From: Dallia pectoralis
Taxonomy: Eukaryota; Chordata; Actinopteri; Esociformes; Umbridae
Direction: 5' to 3'
Length of the DNA: 64,000 bases
Assembly: GCA_029465975.1 (NCBI GenBank)
Contig: CM055743.1
Span: 13,690,231-13,754,230, forward strand
Shown: piece after piece, positions 48,201 through 59,318 of the stretch
How the letters are laid out: every line of letters begins with the position of its first letter
How positions within the stretch are numbered: the stretch's first letter is position 1
Translations under genes and position numbers: made by a program
The notes under the pieces: generated by a model
The model's database searches: none
What the model saw: the letters and a program-made list of their open reading frames with translations, nothing else
Told to the model about the DNA's origin: nothing

Positions 48201-51200
48201 TCTGCCCTCCTGAATGTGATTATTTCCCGTTAGGCAGCCCCGTCTGCCCTCCTGAATGTGATTATTTCCCGTTAGGCAGCCCTGTCTGCTCTCCTGAATG
48301 TGATTATTTCCCCCGTTAGGCAGCCCTGTCTGCTCTCCTGGCGCCCGTGTCCAAAGTGATCCAGCAGGTGCAGACGTTCCGTGAGCAGAACCGTTCCTCA
48401 CCACTCTTCAACCACCTGTCAGCCGTCAGCGAGAGTGTGCCCGCCCTGGGCTGGGTCGCCATGGTGAGTGGGAAGAACTCCCTGCTAGCGGAGAGTGTGT
48501 GTGTCTGTATGACTGGGTATGTGGGGGCGGTGTGTAATTGCTCTTAAACAAACCCGTCTTTCAGTCAAGAGTACAGTAGCCGTCTTGACACTTTCTAGTG
48601 AAATGCTAACCGAATAGTCCCAAGTGCGTCAGTGTTGAAACTTTGGAATTCTGATTAGTAACTTTGTTCATGAATGTTAATGAGAACTCTGCTAGAAACG
48701 GATGAATAGTGAACGGAGACCAAGCTATGCTTTGGTATGTTTGTAGACGCAACACACTCAGATCCTGTAATCTGTTGTGAACCAGCTGTGTCTGCGCGGT
48801 GCTCTCCATAAAGGAGAACGTAACGTTCCTTCAACGTACACTCTGTTTCAGGCCCCTATGCCAGGCCCCTATGTGAAGGAGATGCAGGATGCTGCCCAGT
48901 TCTACACCAACCGGGTTCTTAAGGACTACAAGGAGAAGTGAGTAACATCTGCGCTGCGCCTGTTTCTCCTTAAACTGTTTTACAACTTCCTGTCTGTAGT
49001 TGAGCTTCTCATTACCACCAGTTGTCAGCGATATTTAGTGGCAGCTTGTGTTTCCCAACACAAAGTTTAGCTACTGAAGTCCTCACTTGTCCTCTTGTCC
49101 TCACCTCAGATATTACCTCAATATATGTTTTTTAAATAAAAAGTGAAGATGTTTTTTAGTTTGACGAAAGTAGGTTTATTAGATTTAAACTTGGCTCTCG
49201 CTGCTGCATTGTGGACTATAACTTATTTGCCCATGTTAAACGCACGTAGATGATGAACCTAATGCAGGAGGTATTTACAGGCAAGTTTGCAAAGTCTCCA
49301 TATAAAATGAATGTTAATGCTAAATAAGGGCCTTTTCTTACTTTGAGAGTTAACCTGCTACAACTGATGGCTTAAAAACAATATCTCGTAACGGTCATGT
49401 TATTGATATATTCCCCAACACTCTTAACGATTCTGTGTGGCCTGGTTCTCGTCAGGGACCCGAAGCACGTGGAGTGGGTGAAGGCATACGTGTCGATCTG
49501 GACCGATCTGCAGAACTACATCAAACAGCACCACACTACTGGGCTGGTCTGGAGCAAGAGCGTGAGTCACTTTACAGCGTTGTCTCCTTCCTTTTTTCAC
49601 CACAGGGGGGTGCTCATTATTGGCTGCTCATCACCAACACTCCTTCTGATATGGGTAGAGTAACGACATTGGGTCTTATTTAGGAAGGCGTGTTTATTTC
49701 CAGGACACATGGAGGTTTGTATGTTGTAAAGGGCATACCTGTGTTTTTTTGTCAATACCAGGGTCCTGTAGCCTCTGGCGCTCCAGCGCCCCCTGCTTGT
49801 GGAGCTCCTCCCCCCGGGCCTCCTCCACCTCCTATGGACCTCAGTATGTCGTCTGGTGGCGGCGGAGACCAGGGACCCGACGAGCGTAACGCCCTATTCG
49901 CCGCCCTCAACAAGGGAGCGGACATCACCAAGGGTTAGTGCCAAATGGTGACCTTCACATCTTCTAGACAGTCGGATCCTCAAAAGTCTGACTTGAACTG
50001 ATATATAACAAAGCAGGACCAAGGAGTTATCCAGCTGATTTGCCTATTGTGTATTTTAATAATGTTAGCATTTGTGTTTTAAAGTTTCGCATCCGTTGGG
50101 CATTTGAAAATAACAAAAATACCAATTGTCGTTTATTTTTCTAAAATACGATTCAGTATTTTGGTTGCATATTAATATTAAATTATATAAGTAATTTAGC
50201 ATATGCTCTTATTACGAGTGACTTTACCATAGATGGGGCATATGTTTTCATAATTAATTATTCAGTGACTTTACCATAGTTGGGGCATATGTTTTCATAA
50301 TTAATTATTCAGTGACTTTACCATAGTTGGGGGCATATGTTTTCATAATTAATTATTCAGTGACTTTACCATAGTTGGGGCATATGTCTTCATAATTAAT
50401 TATTCAGTGACTTTACCATAGTTGGGGCATATGTTTTCATAATTAATTATTCAGTGACTTTACCATAGTTGGGGCATATGTTTTCATGGCTTTTATTCAT
50501 TCTGCTTTGTTAACCATGTCAATATGCTTAATCCTTTCATGTAATAACTTCTCATGAATAACCAAACTGTACATAATTGTGCTCCCTACTCGTGAATTGA
50601 ACTAGGCTTGAAGCATGTGTCCAAAGACCAGATGACTCATAAGAACCCCAACCTGAAAACCCAGACGGGTCCAGTACGCACCGGGGCCAAGCCGTTCACA
50701 TCCCCAAAGCCGACTGCCAAAGCCTCCCCAGCAGCAGCAGCTACTCACAAGCTGCCTCCCGTCATGGAGCTCGACGGCAAGAAGTGGAAAGTGGTGAGAT
50801 GCCGATCCAAGTCAAGTCCTTCACACTGATATTTTGTGTTGATGTCTGTCTGTGTTTTCTTATTTAGTCACGGGGAACTTGTGAATGTGCTTAAGAGCAT
50901 TCTGTAGCACGGGAGCATTTTTGGGGGCGCGGGGTGTTTCTGGGTTTCCTCACACTTCATCAGTGTGGGTTGGAGTATAGACACCTGTTGATGATGTCTT
51001 CTCTCCCAAGCTACTTGGAGAAGTGTCAGTGCTTTAGTCCTGTAACGTATATCACTGTGGTGTTCTGGACTGTACTTGGTTTGCAGCCATCAATTAACGC
51101 AGTGTTCAGTTATGCAGAAAGGAAGGGAATCCCAATGCTTTATAAACATACTTCAGTCTCAGATTAATTAGCTGGCAGGTGTCTGGTTGTCCCTCGACGA

Positions 51201-52141
51201 GCTGCGGTTTTAGGAGAAACCACCACTACGGTGACATCTACAGACTTTCCTCTATTGAACGTCGGGGCCAGCAGTGAACACAGAGAAATTGTGCTCCGAT
51301 TACAGCGGTCCCAAGGTTTCCATGACTGCAGTGTGTTTCCTCTCTAACCTCTCTCTCTGTCCCTGTCTGTCCCTGATCTGTAGGAGAACCAGGAGGGAGC
51401 ACAGGGACTGGTAATCAGTGACACAGAGCTCAAGCAGGTGGTCTACGCCTTTAAGTGTAACCACAGCACCCTGCAAGTCAAGGGCAAGATCAACTCCATC
51501 ACCTTAGGTAAGAGAGAGGGGGTTTGTGGGCCAGTGGACAGTCTGAATTTTATAGTGTAGGGGCAATAGAGAGGGTCTTTGACATGGTGCCTCTCCTGCA
51601 GACAACTGTAAGAAACTCGGCCTGGTCTTTGACGATGTCGTGGGTATCATCGAGGTGATCAACTGCAGAGACGTGAAGATCCAGGTGTGTGTACGAAATG
51701 GATGTGGACAAAACAAACAACCTCCTCTGCCTTTGCCTGTGTGTTATGTTAGTCGAATCCCAGTTCACCCTCTCTCTGGTGTTTTAGGTCACCGGCAAGG
51801 TTCCCACAATCTCCATCAACAAGACTGACGGTTGCCATGTCTACCTGAGCAAAGATTCGCTGGAATGTGAGATTGTCAGCGCCAAGAGCTCCGAGATGAA
51901 CGTACTGGTACCTGGCAAAGATGGAGACTATGTGAGTACAGCACAATTTTGGTCGTATGGGTAAACATTATGTAAGGCAATGGTGTGACAATGTAGTAAA
52001 GCTGGTAATGTGTACGGTTTCTGACGATACACCAACATATCTGTTTCCCCCCCTCAGACTGAACTTCCTGTTCCTGAGCAGTTCAAGACTGTCTGGGATG
52101 GCAGTAAGCTTGTCACCACCTGTACAGAGATCGCAGGATAA
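45243..52141 (+). CDS. cap1: Adenylyl cyclase-associated protein 1
   Basis: Twelve coding exons: 45243-45348, 46952-47052, 47178-47255, 48320-48463, 48852-48937, 49456-49561, 49762-49933, 50606-50793, 51384-51507, 51602-51684, 51788-51931, 52058-52141 (stop TAA). Total 1416 nt, 471 aa (human about 475), all phases consistent. The N-terminus has the coiled-coil RLE motif (LVQRLELAVGRLEAV). It is followed by the helical folded domain (LFNHLSAVSESVPALGWVAM), proline-rich PPPGPPPPP, a WH2-type stretch (NALFAALNKG...LKHV), and the C-terminal beta-helix CARP domain (VELDGKKW.., NCKKLGLVFDDVVG, VPTISINKTDGCH, ending TEIAG). The protein recycles cofilin-bound ADP-actin and promotes nucleotide exchange on G-actin in the cytosol. 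ATG 45243 sits two bases after the acceptor. The intron before exon 48320 ends in an acceptor-bearing minisatellite. cap1 rather than cap2 is inferred from the neighbouring ppt1. Confidence 0.95.
45405..46220. repeat. 46-bp minisatellite in cap1 intron
   Basis: About 17 copies of a 46-bp unit: GCCATGTGGGTATACATTTA, then TATGTATCTTTGGCAACTAG, then CCTCTA. It begins about 60 bp after the donor at 45349 and decays towards its right end. Confidence 0.95.
47640..48340 (+). repeat. 42-bp minisatellite containing a 3' splice site and exon start
   Basis: About 16-17 copies of a unit (40-43 bp, mostly 42): TGTGATTATTTCCCGTTAG, then GCAGCCCCGTCTGCCCTCCT, then GAA. The last unit is the real acceptor of the cap1 exon at 48320 (CCCCCGTTAG|GCAGCCCTGTCTGCTCTCCTG). 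Each copy keeps a pyrimidine-rich tract and AG. Confidence 0.95.
50217..50487. repeat. 47-bp tandem repeat, five to six copies
   Basis: Unit TTCAGTGACTTTACCATAGT, then TGGGGCATATGTTTTCATAA, then TTAATTA, in the cap1 intron between exons ending 49933 and starting 50606. Confidence 0.93.
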
Positions 52142-53290
52142 AGGGGGGCATTCCCCGAAACCGCCTCCCCTTTGCAGTTGCCTACCTGACTGATTGATCG
52201 ACCAACCAACCCGCTCATAAGCCCGCAAAGTAGAAAGAAATGCCAATCTCACCCATATTTTTGCTATTCGCCAATGACAGCTTTCGCTGTTTCTTCCTTC
52301 AGCCAATGAGAGGACTGCTTGCTTTATCTGGAGCACTCCTTCAGCCAACTTGCAGGGAACAGCTTGTCATTTGATGTGGTAATTCTGATGACCAAGTTAG
52401 TAGGTTGTTAAATAAAATGCCAACCATGACGATATTTGATTTGTACATTCCAGCAAATACTGAATAAACTCTTTCTAAGCGTACGTGAGAGCAAGGCTTT
52501 AAATCACACTTCTGTAGTTTTAACAGCTCAGCCAATCAGCTTATTCTTCCCGTTTCCTTCTACTGATTTGGGTTTCCATTCCCTCTGGTCAGGGGGGCAG
52601 GTGTTTAGGGGTTGTAGAGGTTTCAGTTCCATTTATGCAATTCAACCGGCAAGCACAACCAACTCCTATCTATGGAGACAGTGCGATTACATCCGACTTT
52701 AAAAATGTTCTCAACATTTCATCTGTGTTATAACTTGTAGAACTATAATGTGTCATCACACTTTACATGGGTGTAAAAACTAGTAATGTGCAGGATCACG
52801 GTTAATTTTTTATCATAACACTGAGGCAGAAATGTGGAAAGACAAACAAAAAATGTTTAAAGCGAATCGTTTCTACTCCCTCCTTCGAAACACGGGCCAC
52901 ATTCCTTTTGGTGTTTAAAATTGACATTCCATGTTGTTCAGATGTTTGGGCAGTTGAAATGATGTGGAGGAAGTTGACTTTGGCACAAACTGGAAGCGAA
53001 ACGAGTGTAAACGCAGATAGTGACCCATAATGAACCATTAGCGGTTAGGTCTGGGCTTTACTCTAGATAGCGGATTATCAGCAATATGCTGTAATGACGT
53101 CGCTTTTTAATACTAGTCATCTTAAACCCAGTGTTGCCATCGTCACCTACACATCTTCCCATTGTTGAGTCTTAATGCTTTGGTTATCCTGTTTTTGTAG
53201 TCGACTGTAGAATTGTTTATTTTTTTACCTCTTCATTTGGGTTAAGAACAAAAATTCTGCTCATTTAGTTCTGGAAGACGTCATTAAAAC
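52142..53290 (+). other. cap1: cap1 3' UTR and cap1-ppt1 convergent interval
   Basis: AATAAA signals at 52411-52416 and 52463-52468 are good cap1 polyadenylation candidates; ATTAAA near 53282 could serve a long form. Nothing coding is seen. The two stop codons of the convergent genes are about 1.7 kb apart. Confidence 0.5.
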
Positions 53291-53595
53291 AAGTTGCAAT
53301 AGAACGTTTGAGGTCTCGTTCTTGAGTGTGGTTGTGTCGTTTGATCGCTGGTGAAATGGGACACTGACCTGCTGTGTGAGTTGGCACCGTCAGTAAGAGC
53401 ATGTTTGGTTGTATGTAAGAAAGCCATTTGAGGAAGATGTTTAACTTTGATATAACTCCTGATTTGTGACATGGACTACTGTAATAATTATTCTGGTTCA
53501 GAACTTGTGATTTCCTCACGTTTTATTAGTCGTATAACATTTACAGTCAGAAGAATTTAAACACAACATGCCACACATACACACTTTTCTTACAT

Positions 53596-53601
53596 TTTAT
53601 T
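53596..53601 (-). terminator. ppt1: Polyadenylation signal of ppt1
   Basis: TTTATT on plus (AATAAA on minus), about 230 bp past the ppt1 stop. Confidence 0.5.
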
Positions 53602-53831
53602 GTTCTTTCAAAATTCAGTGCAGAACGTATCCAAATAAAACTCACCAGAGAATCAACAAACTATGTTCTGTTGAAGCACATTTATATCGGTAAAACATAT
53701 TAAAAATGAGATTTAGACAGCACAGTAGTATGTATTAAGTAGGAATGATTAGCACACAGGTTCATGCCTACGCCATATCAGTGCAATAGTACCAGTACCA
53801 CATCTGCAATAGTAGCATGCCGATGGTGTAT

Positions 53832-56800
53832 TTAACGCAAGTAAGGCAATATGTTCTCATTAAACCACTTTTCAGTGAATTGGAGATGATCGCCCTCTGA
53901 AGCCAGGAAGTGCAGCTTTCCAGCTGCCTCCATTGCTGCTAATCCCAGTCGATCCTAAACACAGATCCCATTTATTACAACATTGTGTCCGTTGCATAGG
54001 GTTTAAGTGATTTGATTAAAAGTGGTTTTACCTCTTTATAAAGAACACTCTCTTGAAGAGTCTCTGTCTCTTTCGCCTGACCCATTTTCAGAAAACCGAA
54101 CCACTATAAGAGGTGGCAAACAAAACAACAAATATGTACTAACAGAGTAATAGTGAACTAGTGGAAGCATAACGTTACAATATCATCATTTACCTCTGTG
54201 TCAACTGGATCAACAACAGTGTCCTGCAAGAACTTCACCATGACAAACCTGTCCAGCATTTGGAGGTTCTTCTTGTAGGTCTCGTTCACCACCTTGAAGG
54301 ATTAAAAGGGTGTATAAGTTAAGCGGGAGACACATTCTCAGGGGGGACATTTAAAGATGAACTGTAGGCGCGATCAGATAATCAATTTTAGATTCAGAAA
54401 ATCTGGCGCCACACTTACCCGCTCCTGGTTGATATCAGCCAGGAAGAGGCTGTATTTTTTGTACAGGTCATCGTTCAGAGGGTCATGCCAATACTGCGCC
54501 TGCACCAGGCTGGTGGAGATGGAAGGATTACAAACGACACAATCCTCATTCTTTACGTCTACAGTGGCCATTCCATACGGTTCATCTCGGGATCGCAGAT
54601 TAATACATTCAGAAAAAAGCTCAACAGTTGCCACACAAATTAGTTAAAACACCCACTGTTTTTGCACCAAATCAGTGTAGGCTCCGGAGTTGAGTTTCTT
54701 GCGAATCCAGTCACAGATCAGGGAACTCTCTCCAGGGCATCTAGGGAGACCGTACACGCCTGTGAATACAGAGAATGGGATCCTTTAAATGTGCCGGGGG
54801 GGGATGGAAAAACAAAATGAGGTGAGGCAAGGGATTAGGTCCCTGTCGCCATGGCGCAGTCACCTTGGTGCTGCCCCCCGACGGAGATCAGGGTTTTCAT
54901 TGGAGGGGACGGACAACGCTGAGCCACAGCTCTCCTGGGTGAAGATACAAGATGTTAAAGAATAATTACAAAATAATAATAATAATAAGAAAAACAGCAT
55001 TATCATACCAGGGAAAGGGAATTGTTTATTCTGCCTTCTCTTCCAATTCACTGAACAAATGTTAAGATAAAAGTAATAGAAGTGGGGAAAATTTAGTTTC
55101 CCAATACCTGAAAACTACTACTTGTTTATGTTAAGAAAGTTAATACAACGAAGGTTATAAAAGTCAATAGTCACTGCTCACAGAAACTGCCCACCCTGGG
55201 AGAAGCCCATGGCGTTGTAGCCGCTCGCCAGCTTGGAATCCTGGGACAGCTGGCTGCACACCATGTCTACCTGCTCGTTGACGTCCATGAAGAAACCGTT
55301 CTCCGTGTCCTGACGGGTAATCATAAGGTGAGAGGGTCAATGGCGGGGAAAAAAACACCTGCTGATCAGGTTTGGTCAGAGCTTTAGTTCCTCTGTGCTA
55401 CTGTTTGGCTGGAACAAATGCGAGAGGACACACTGGGTGGTCACCGCTAGATTGGTTAATCTAGATAGGATGGATTAACCTCCGATCTATATTAACCTCT
55501 GATGTTGGGCGTTGCAGATTGGAATGTACCTGAACGACAGTCTTGCCAATCATCAGTGACTGGACATTTATTCCAGGGATGGCTTCCTCAATCATTTTCT
55601 TTATGGCGCCCATGCTGAGAGGGTTACAACAGCTGTCTCCTGTATACATAAAAAAGGAATGTTAAAAAAGTACATTACACATGCTTATATATACACATAC
55701 ACACAAGTATATTTATATACATACACAAAGTTTATATACAGTTGAAGTCAGAGGTTTACATACATTTAGGTTGATGTCACCAATCCACAGATTTCTTGTT
55801 AACAAACTAGAGTTTTGGCAAGTCGTTTAGGACATCTATTTTACAGGTTTACATACACTAAGGTAAAGTGTGCTGTTAGAAAATTATGTCAGGGCTTTAG
55901 AAGCTTTTTTGCAACTACACATAGGGGCAAAGATCATACTCTAGGGAGAAATGTCCTCTTGTCTGATGAAACAGATATTCAACTGTTTGCACTTCACAAA
56001 GTAGATGGCATTATTAAGAAGAAAATTATGTGGATGTATTGAAATAAAATCTCAAGATATCAGTCAGGAAGTTAACGTTTGGTTGCAAATGGTTCTTCCA
56101 AATGAATGGACAATGACCCAAAGCATACTTTCAAAGTTATGGACAACAAAGTCAAGTTATTGGAGTGGCCATCACAAAACCCGGACCTCCAGCCTACAGA
56201 AAATGTTCAGGCAGGACTGAAAAAGTGTCTACCAATGATTTCTTTCAAATTGTATTTATAATGCTCCCGGATTCATTTAGGTGATTCTTAACAATGTCAT
56301 TTCAATGTAGACTAAATGGGTTTTCCTTAAAGAATTGAGTTTGGGGACAGCAAATGGCTTTGAAGACAGTATCCATCTCCCAGGCATTGGGTTTGAGACA
56401 TTTGTATGATGGATCTCGAGTCCTTACCCATTCCGTGCCACAGAACCAATGGGAGGGTGGCGCTGACAGATCCATGGAATGGGATGACCACGAGAAACAA
56501 CAGAGTACCGACCCCAAGGAGCAAGCGAATACGTGTGGTCATCTTGAACCCTGAAATAAATGTAACAAACAAGACCAGACAGTTAGGGTTATTAATTTTA
56601 TCACACAGAAAATTGGGTTAGCTAATGTTTTGTTAAGAAGCATATTGGGAGGGCACAATTTCAATAAACAGCTTTGCCTTGCCACTTTGGTAAGGGTAAG
56701 TGATAGAGATGTGCTAATGTAACTTCTCTTAGTTGCCTAGAATGAAAGGACGGTGCATTTCTAGTTTGGTTATAGGTCTTTGATGTTCATTCATTCATTC

Positions 56801-57153
56801 ATTTTTTGTCAAGTCACAGAAAGTAGTAGTTTGAGTTTCACAAGAATGAGACAGAATAAATAATCGTTCCTAAAATGTCATCCAAATTATTGGAATCATA
56901 AAATGATTTGCATCATGGGTGCTAAAATATGTTTACAAGGTGAGCTATTACGGAAGTGTAGCAGTCTTCCCTTCATAACAAACCAGTTTACCAAGTTAGC
57001 AAGCTGGCTTACTAACATAACATAAGTTAACCAAGTTAAAAGTGAACTCCTCGGTCAGGCATAACCTGACTTATACTAGTTAGTTGTCCTGTAATTTAAA
57101 ACGTGAAAAAATATAAATAATAGCTGAGTAATAACCTGCTACTTACCGTTCAT
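53832..57153 (-). CDS. ppt1: Palmitoyl-protein thioesterase 1 (lysosomal)
   Basis: Ten coding segments on minus: 57153-57147 (7 nt, ATG AAC G), 56550-56428, 55639-55530, 55309-55182, 54934-54864, 54759-54657, 54509-54419, 54292-54194, 54103-54032, 53954-53832 (stop TAA). Total 927 nt, 308 aa (human 306). An internal ATG at 56542 would give 303 aa beginning MTTRIRLLLGVGTLLFLV, a clear signal peptide. The alpha/beta-hydrolase features are present: LVLWHGMGDSCCNP, nucleophile Ser117 in GFSQGG, catalytic Asp235 in QDTVVDPVD, and His291 in EGDHLQ (numbering from the upstream ATG). The enzyme removes fatty acyl groups from cysteines of proteins in the lysosome. Human loss causes neuronal ceroid lipofuscinosis. 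The gene converges on cap1, as in human. Of three human N-glycosylation sites only VNET is seen. The first intron holds a Tc1 relic. Confidence 0.96.
55738..56232 (+). mobile_element. Degenerate Tc1-like transposon in ppt1 intron
   Basis: Begins CAGTTGAAGTCAGAGGTTTA CATACA, the familiar fish Tc1 end. It continues with GAGAAATGTCCTCTTGTCTG ATGAAACAG, TCTTCCAAATGAATGGACAA, ATTGGAGTGGCCATCACAAA and ACTGAAAAAGTGT. It is internally deleted and frame-broken. It lies opposite to ppt1 transcription. Confidence 0.85.
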
Positions 57154-57240
57154 GAATCACGAGAGCTTGTCACGAGATATGCTAATTTTAGCCGGAAGAA
57201 ACTACCGCCGATTTGTAAATAGATTATTGTCTAAGGCAGA
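57154..57240 (-). promoter_or_regulatory. ppt1: Probable ppt1 5' UTR and core promoter
   Basis: The minus strand carries TTTCTTCCGGC (ETS site CCGGAAG on plus, 57192-57198) shortly upstream of the first exon ending GAACG|GTAAGT. There is no TATA box at the expected distance. Start site not determined. Confidence 0.4.
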
Positions 57241-57990
57241 GCGGAACTGCTAAAAAATAAATTAAATAATGAACTAAATGTATCAATTAATATAAGTATA
57301 CATAAAATAAATAAATAATGATGACAATGACTGGTGATTTTATTACTTGGTCATACTTGTCCGTATTTATTTCATATTCAATTATTTTATTTAATCATTT
57401 ATTTTTGTTTATACTTATCTCCACATTCATTTATCTATTTTTTTCGCTCTGTCTAAAACAAAAATTGCCAAATAGTTTTCACAGATATCTCACGTCTGAT
57501 AACACAGTTAATAGAGATCCAGTTAATGGAGATCACCAGTTGAAAGCCCTTACCCAAAACTCCAACCAAGTTCTGCCTGCTTCAAGCAACAACAACAAAA
57601 AAATGAATGCTGAAGTATTGACCATATTTCCAAAAACACGTTGTTACATTATCTTTTGATATCTTTTGATATGAAATAGCATTCTCCTTCTTCACAGTCT
57701 GATTCTATCTCCCTCTGTGCTTGACTGCTACAGCTGATTGTTAATGTCCCACAACCTCATTAGCTGAAGGACAAAAATATACAGAAGTATAGGGAGAGTA
57801 GTGAAAAATAAGATGAAGGAAATACAGAAATAACAGACCAATAAATATAATCCCTAATACAGAAATGACTGCGTTTTATGTAGTATTCATTGAGACATTA
57901 ATTTCAATTTATATTTATTTTGTGAAGTCTGGCGCCCTCTGTTCAGTATGTGTTCATGTGCAGATCTGCAAATCTATCCGTGCGTCACTG
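57241..57990. other. Intergenic region between ppt1 and the sialin-like gene
   Basis: AT-rich, with no coding signal or clear repeat. The two lysosomal-protein genes are divergent here, with about 0.9 kb between their 5' ends. Confidence 0.5.
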
Positions 57991-58010
57991 AAGAAAAAAC
58001 ACTGTTCTGG

Positions 58011-58224
58011 ACCACGTGACTTCATACCGGTTTGTCTTAATCGTAAACATCCACCGGGCACGGTCATAGCAGCACTGTTGTTTGTGTTGCCACCGGAGAA
58101 ACGGGACGTTGTTACATTGTATCTATCGGGTTAAAGGTTAACTTTACAAGTGTGTTATATACAAGTGGAGCCACGACCCACAAACCGAACCAGAGAGCTG
58201 ATCTGAAGAGTTTCTTTGTTCTGG
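58011..58224 (+). promoter_or_regulatory. Promoter/5' UTR exon of the sialin-like gene with CLEAR-like E-box
   Basis: ACCACGTGAC at 58011-58020 matches the CLEAR consensus GTCACGTGAC at eight of ten positions, including the core CACGTGAC. It is followed by a probable 5' UTR exon ending CTGG|GTGAGT (58224/58225). CLEAR elements are the binding sites of TFEB/TFE3, which drive lysosomal genes. The transcription start is not mapped. Confidence 0.45.
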
Positions 58225-59318
58225 GTGAGTTTGACCCAAATTAAATGGACCCAGTAGAAATACCATGTGTGTAATTCTGGAAATAGTTCTGAGACCTGCT
58301 GGTTTGTGTATGAATGTGACAACTGGATGTACAGGTACTGTCTTATTATAAGGGTGACAGGGCAATAATGTTTAGTCAGAAGCAGGATGCCAAGACATTC
58401 ATATACATTTCTGTTATGTTTTCATGTAAAATTAATGGTAATATTGTAATGATTTATTCAACTTGTATAGCGATGTAGAGTTCCAAAAAGGTTTCATGAG
58501 CAAAACAAAGAAACATATAAACAACAATAATAACAACAAAAAAATAACAACAAAAAACACCTCAAAAATATTCTGAGCTCAGCCAACTGAAGCCAAGTCT
58601 TGCAAAAAATCTATTGTAACTACCCATTATTTTTGGTGTTAGTTAGTTAGTGTTAGTTCTAGGAAACATTTAGTATAATCTCTACTTTGTCATGATCTGA
58701 ACTTAGTTATTCATTTCTTTTGTTCCTCCATAAATCTTTGACTGTGAAAGGTTTCCTACAGTCAGCAGAGACACCTCATTCGCTTCTGCTTTTATCCAAT
58801 ATGCATGTCACTTTCAAAATGAGAACAACAGCATTTAAGGGACAAAACCGCATTGTCAGACACACTAAAACATGTTCAGCTTGTAAAACGGTAAATGAGA
58901 AACTATTGAAATCCTTCTCATGTGACTGTCATCACATTGTCTCTATATAATTCATGATTTGGTATTTCTTTTTTTACATCTTCTATTCTTCAGGGTGAAC
59001 TTGGGTGCACCAGCTAAGAGGAATATGAAGGCCAATGGATGTACGATGCTCTTCGGTTTTCACTGACAGCAAATGGGTCACTCCCTGTTTTGGTAATTCC
59101 AACTTGTGCTTACTAGTCAAATATTTGTCATCCTTTAAAGATACCTGAATATAATGAGTCATGTGAGGACATGCATCTAGGACAACAAAGGACTTTCCAC
59201 AAGGCAGACAAAAAAGTTGTTTTTCTATTTTTGACAGATTGTCTTAAGACACTATGGTGAGGTAATCTGAAATCAGACTCCCTTCCTCTCTTCGCCTGTC
59301 ACCTGACTGGCAGTTGGC

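Noticed and set aside
47808..48404. 198-codon open frame on minus with a repeating 14-residue unit (NNHIQEGRRGCLTG)
   Set aside because: It is the reverse of the 42-bp cap1 intron minisatellite. The period is a multiple of three, so the frame stays open by arithmetic. There is no family likeness and it overlaps a real exon.
55461..55649. Separate small protein MYTGDSCCNPLSMGAIKK
   Set aside because: This is ppt1 exon 55639-55530 read together with flanking intron; the spliced reading continues LWHGMGDSCCNP.
56005..56220. Small plus-strand open frames in the ppt1 intron
   Set aside because: Pieces of a decayed Tc1 transposase, not a host gene.
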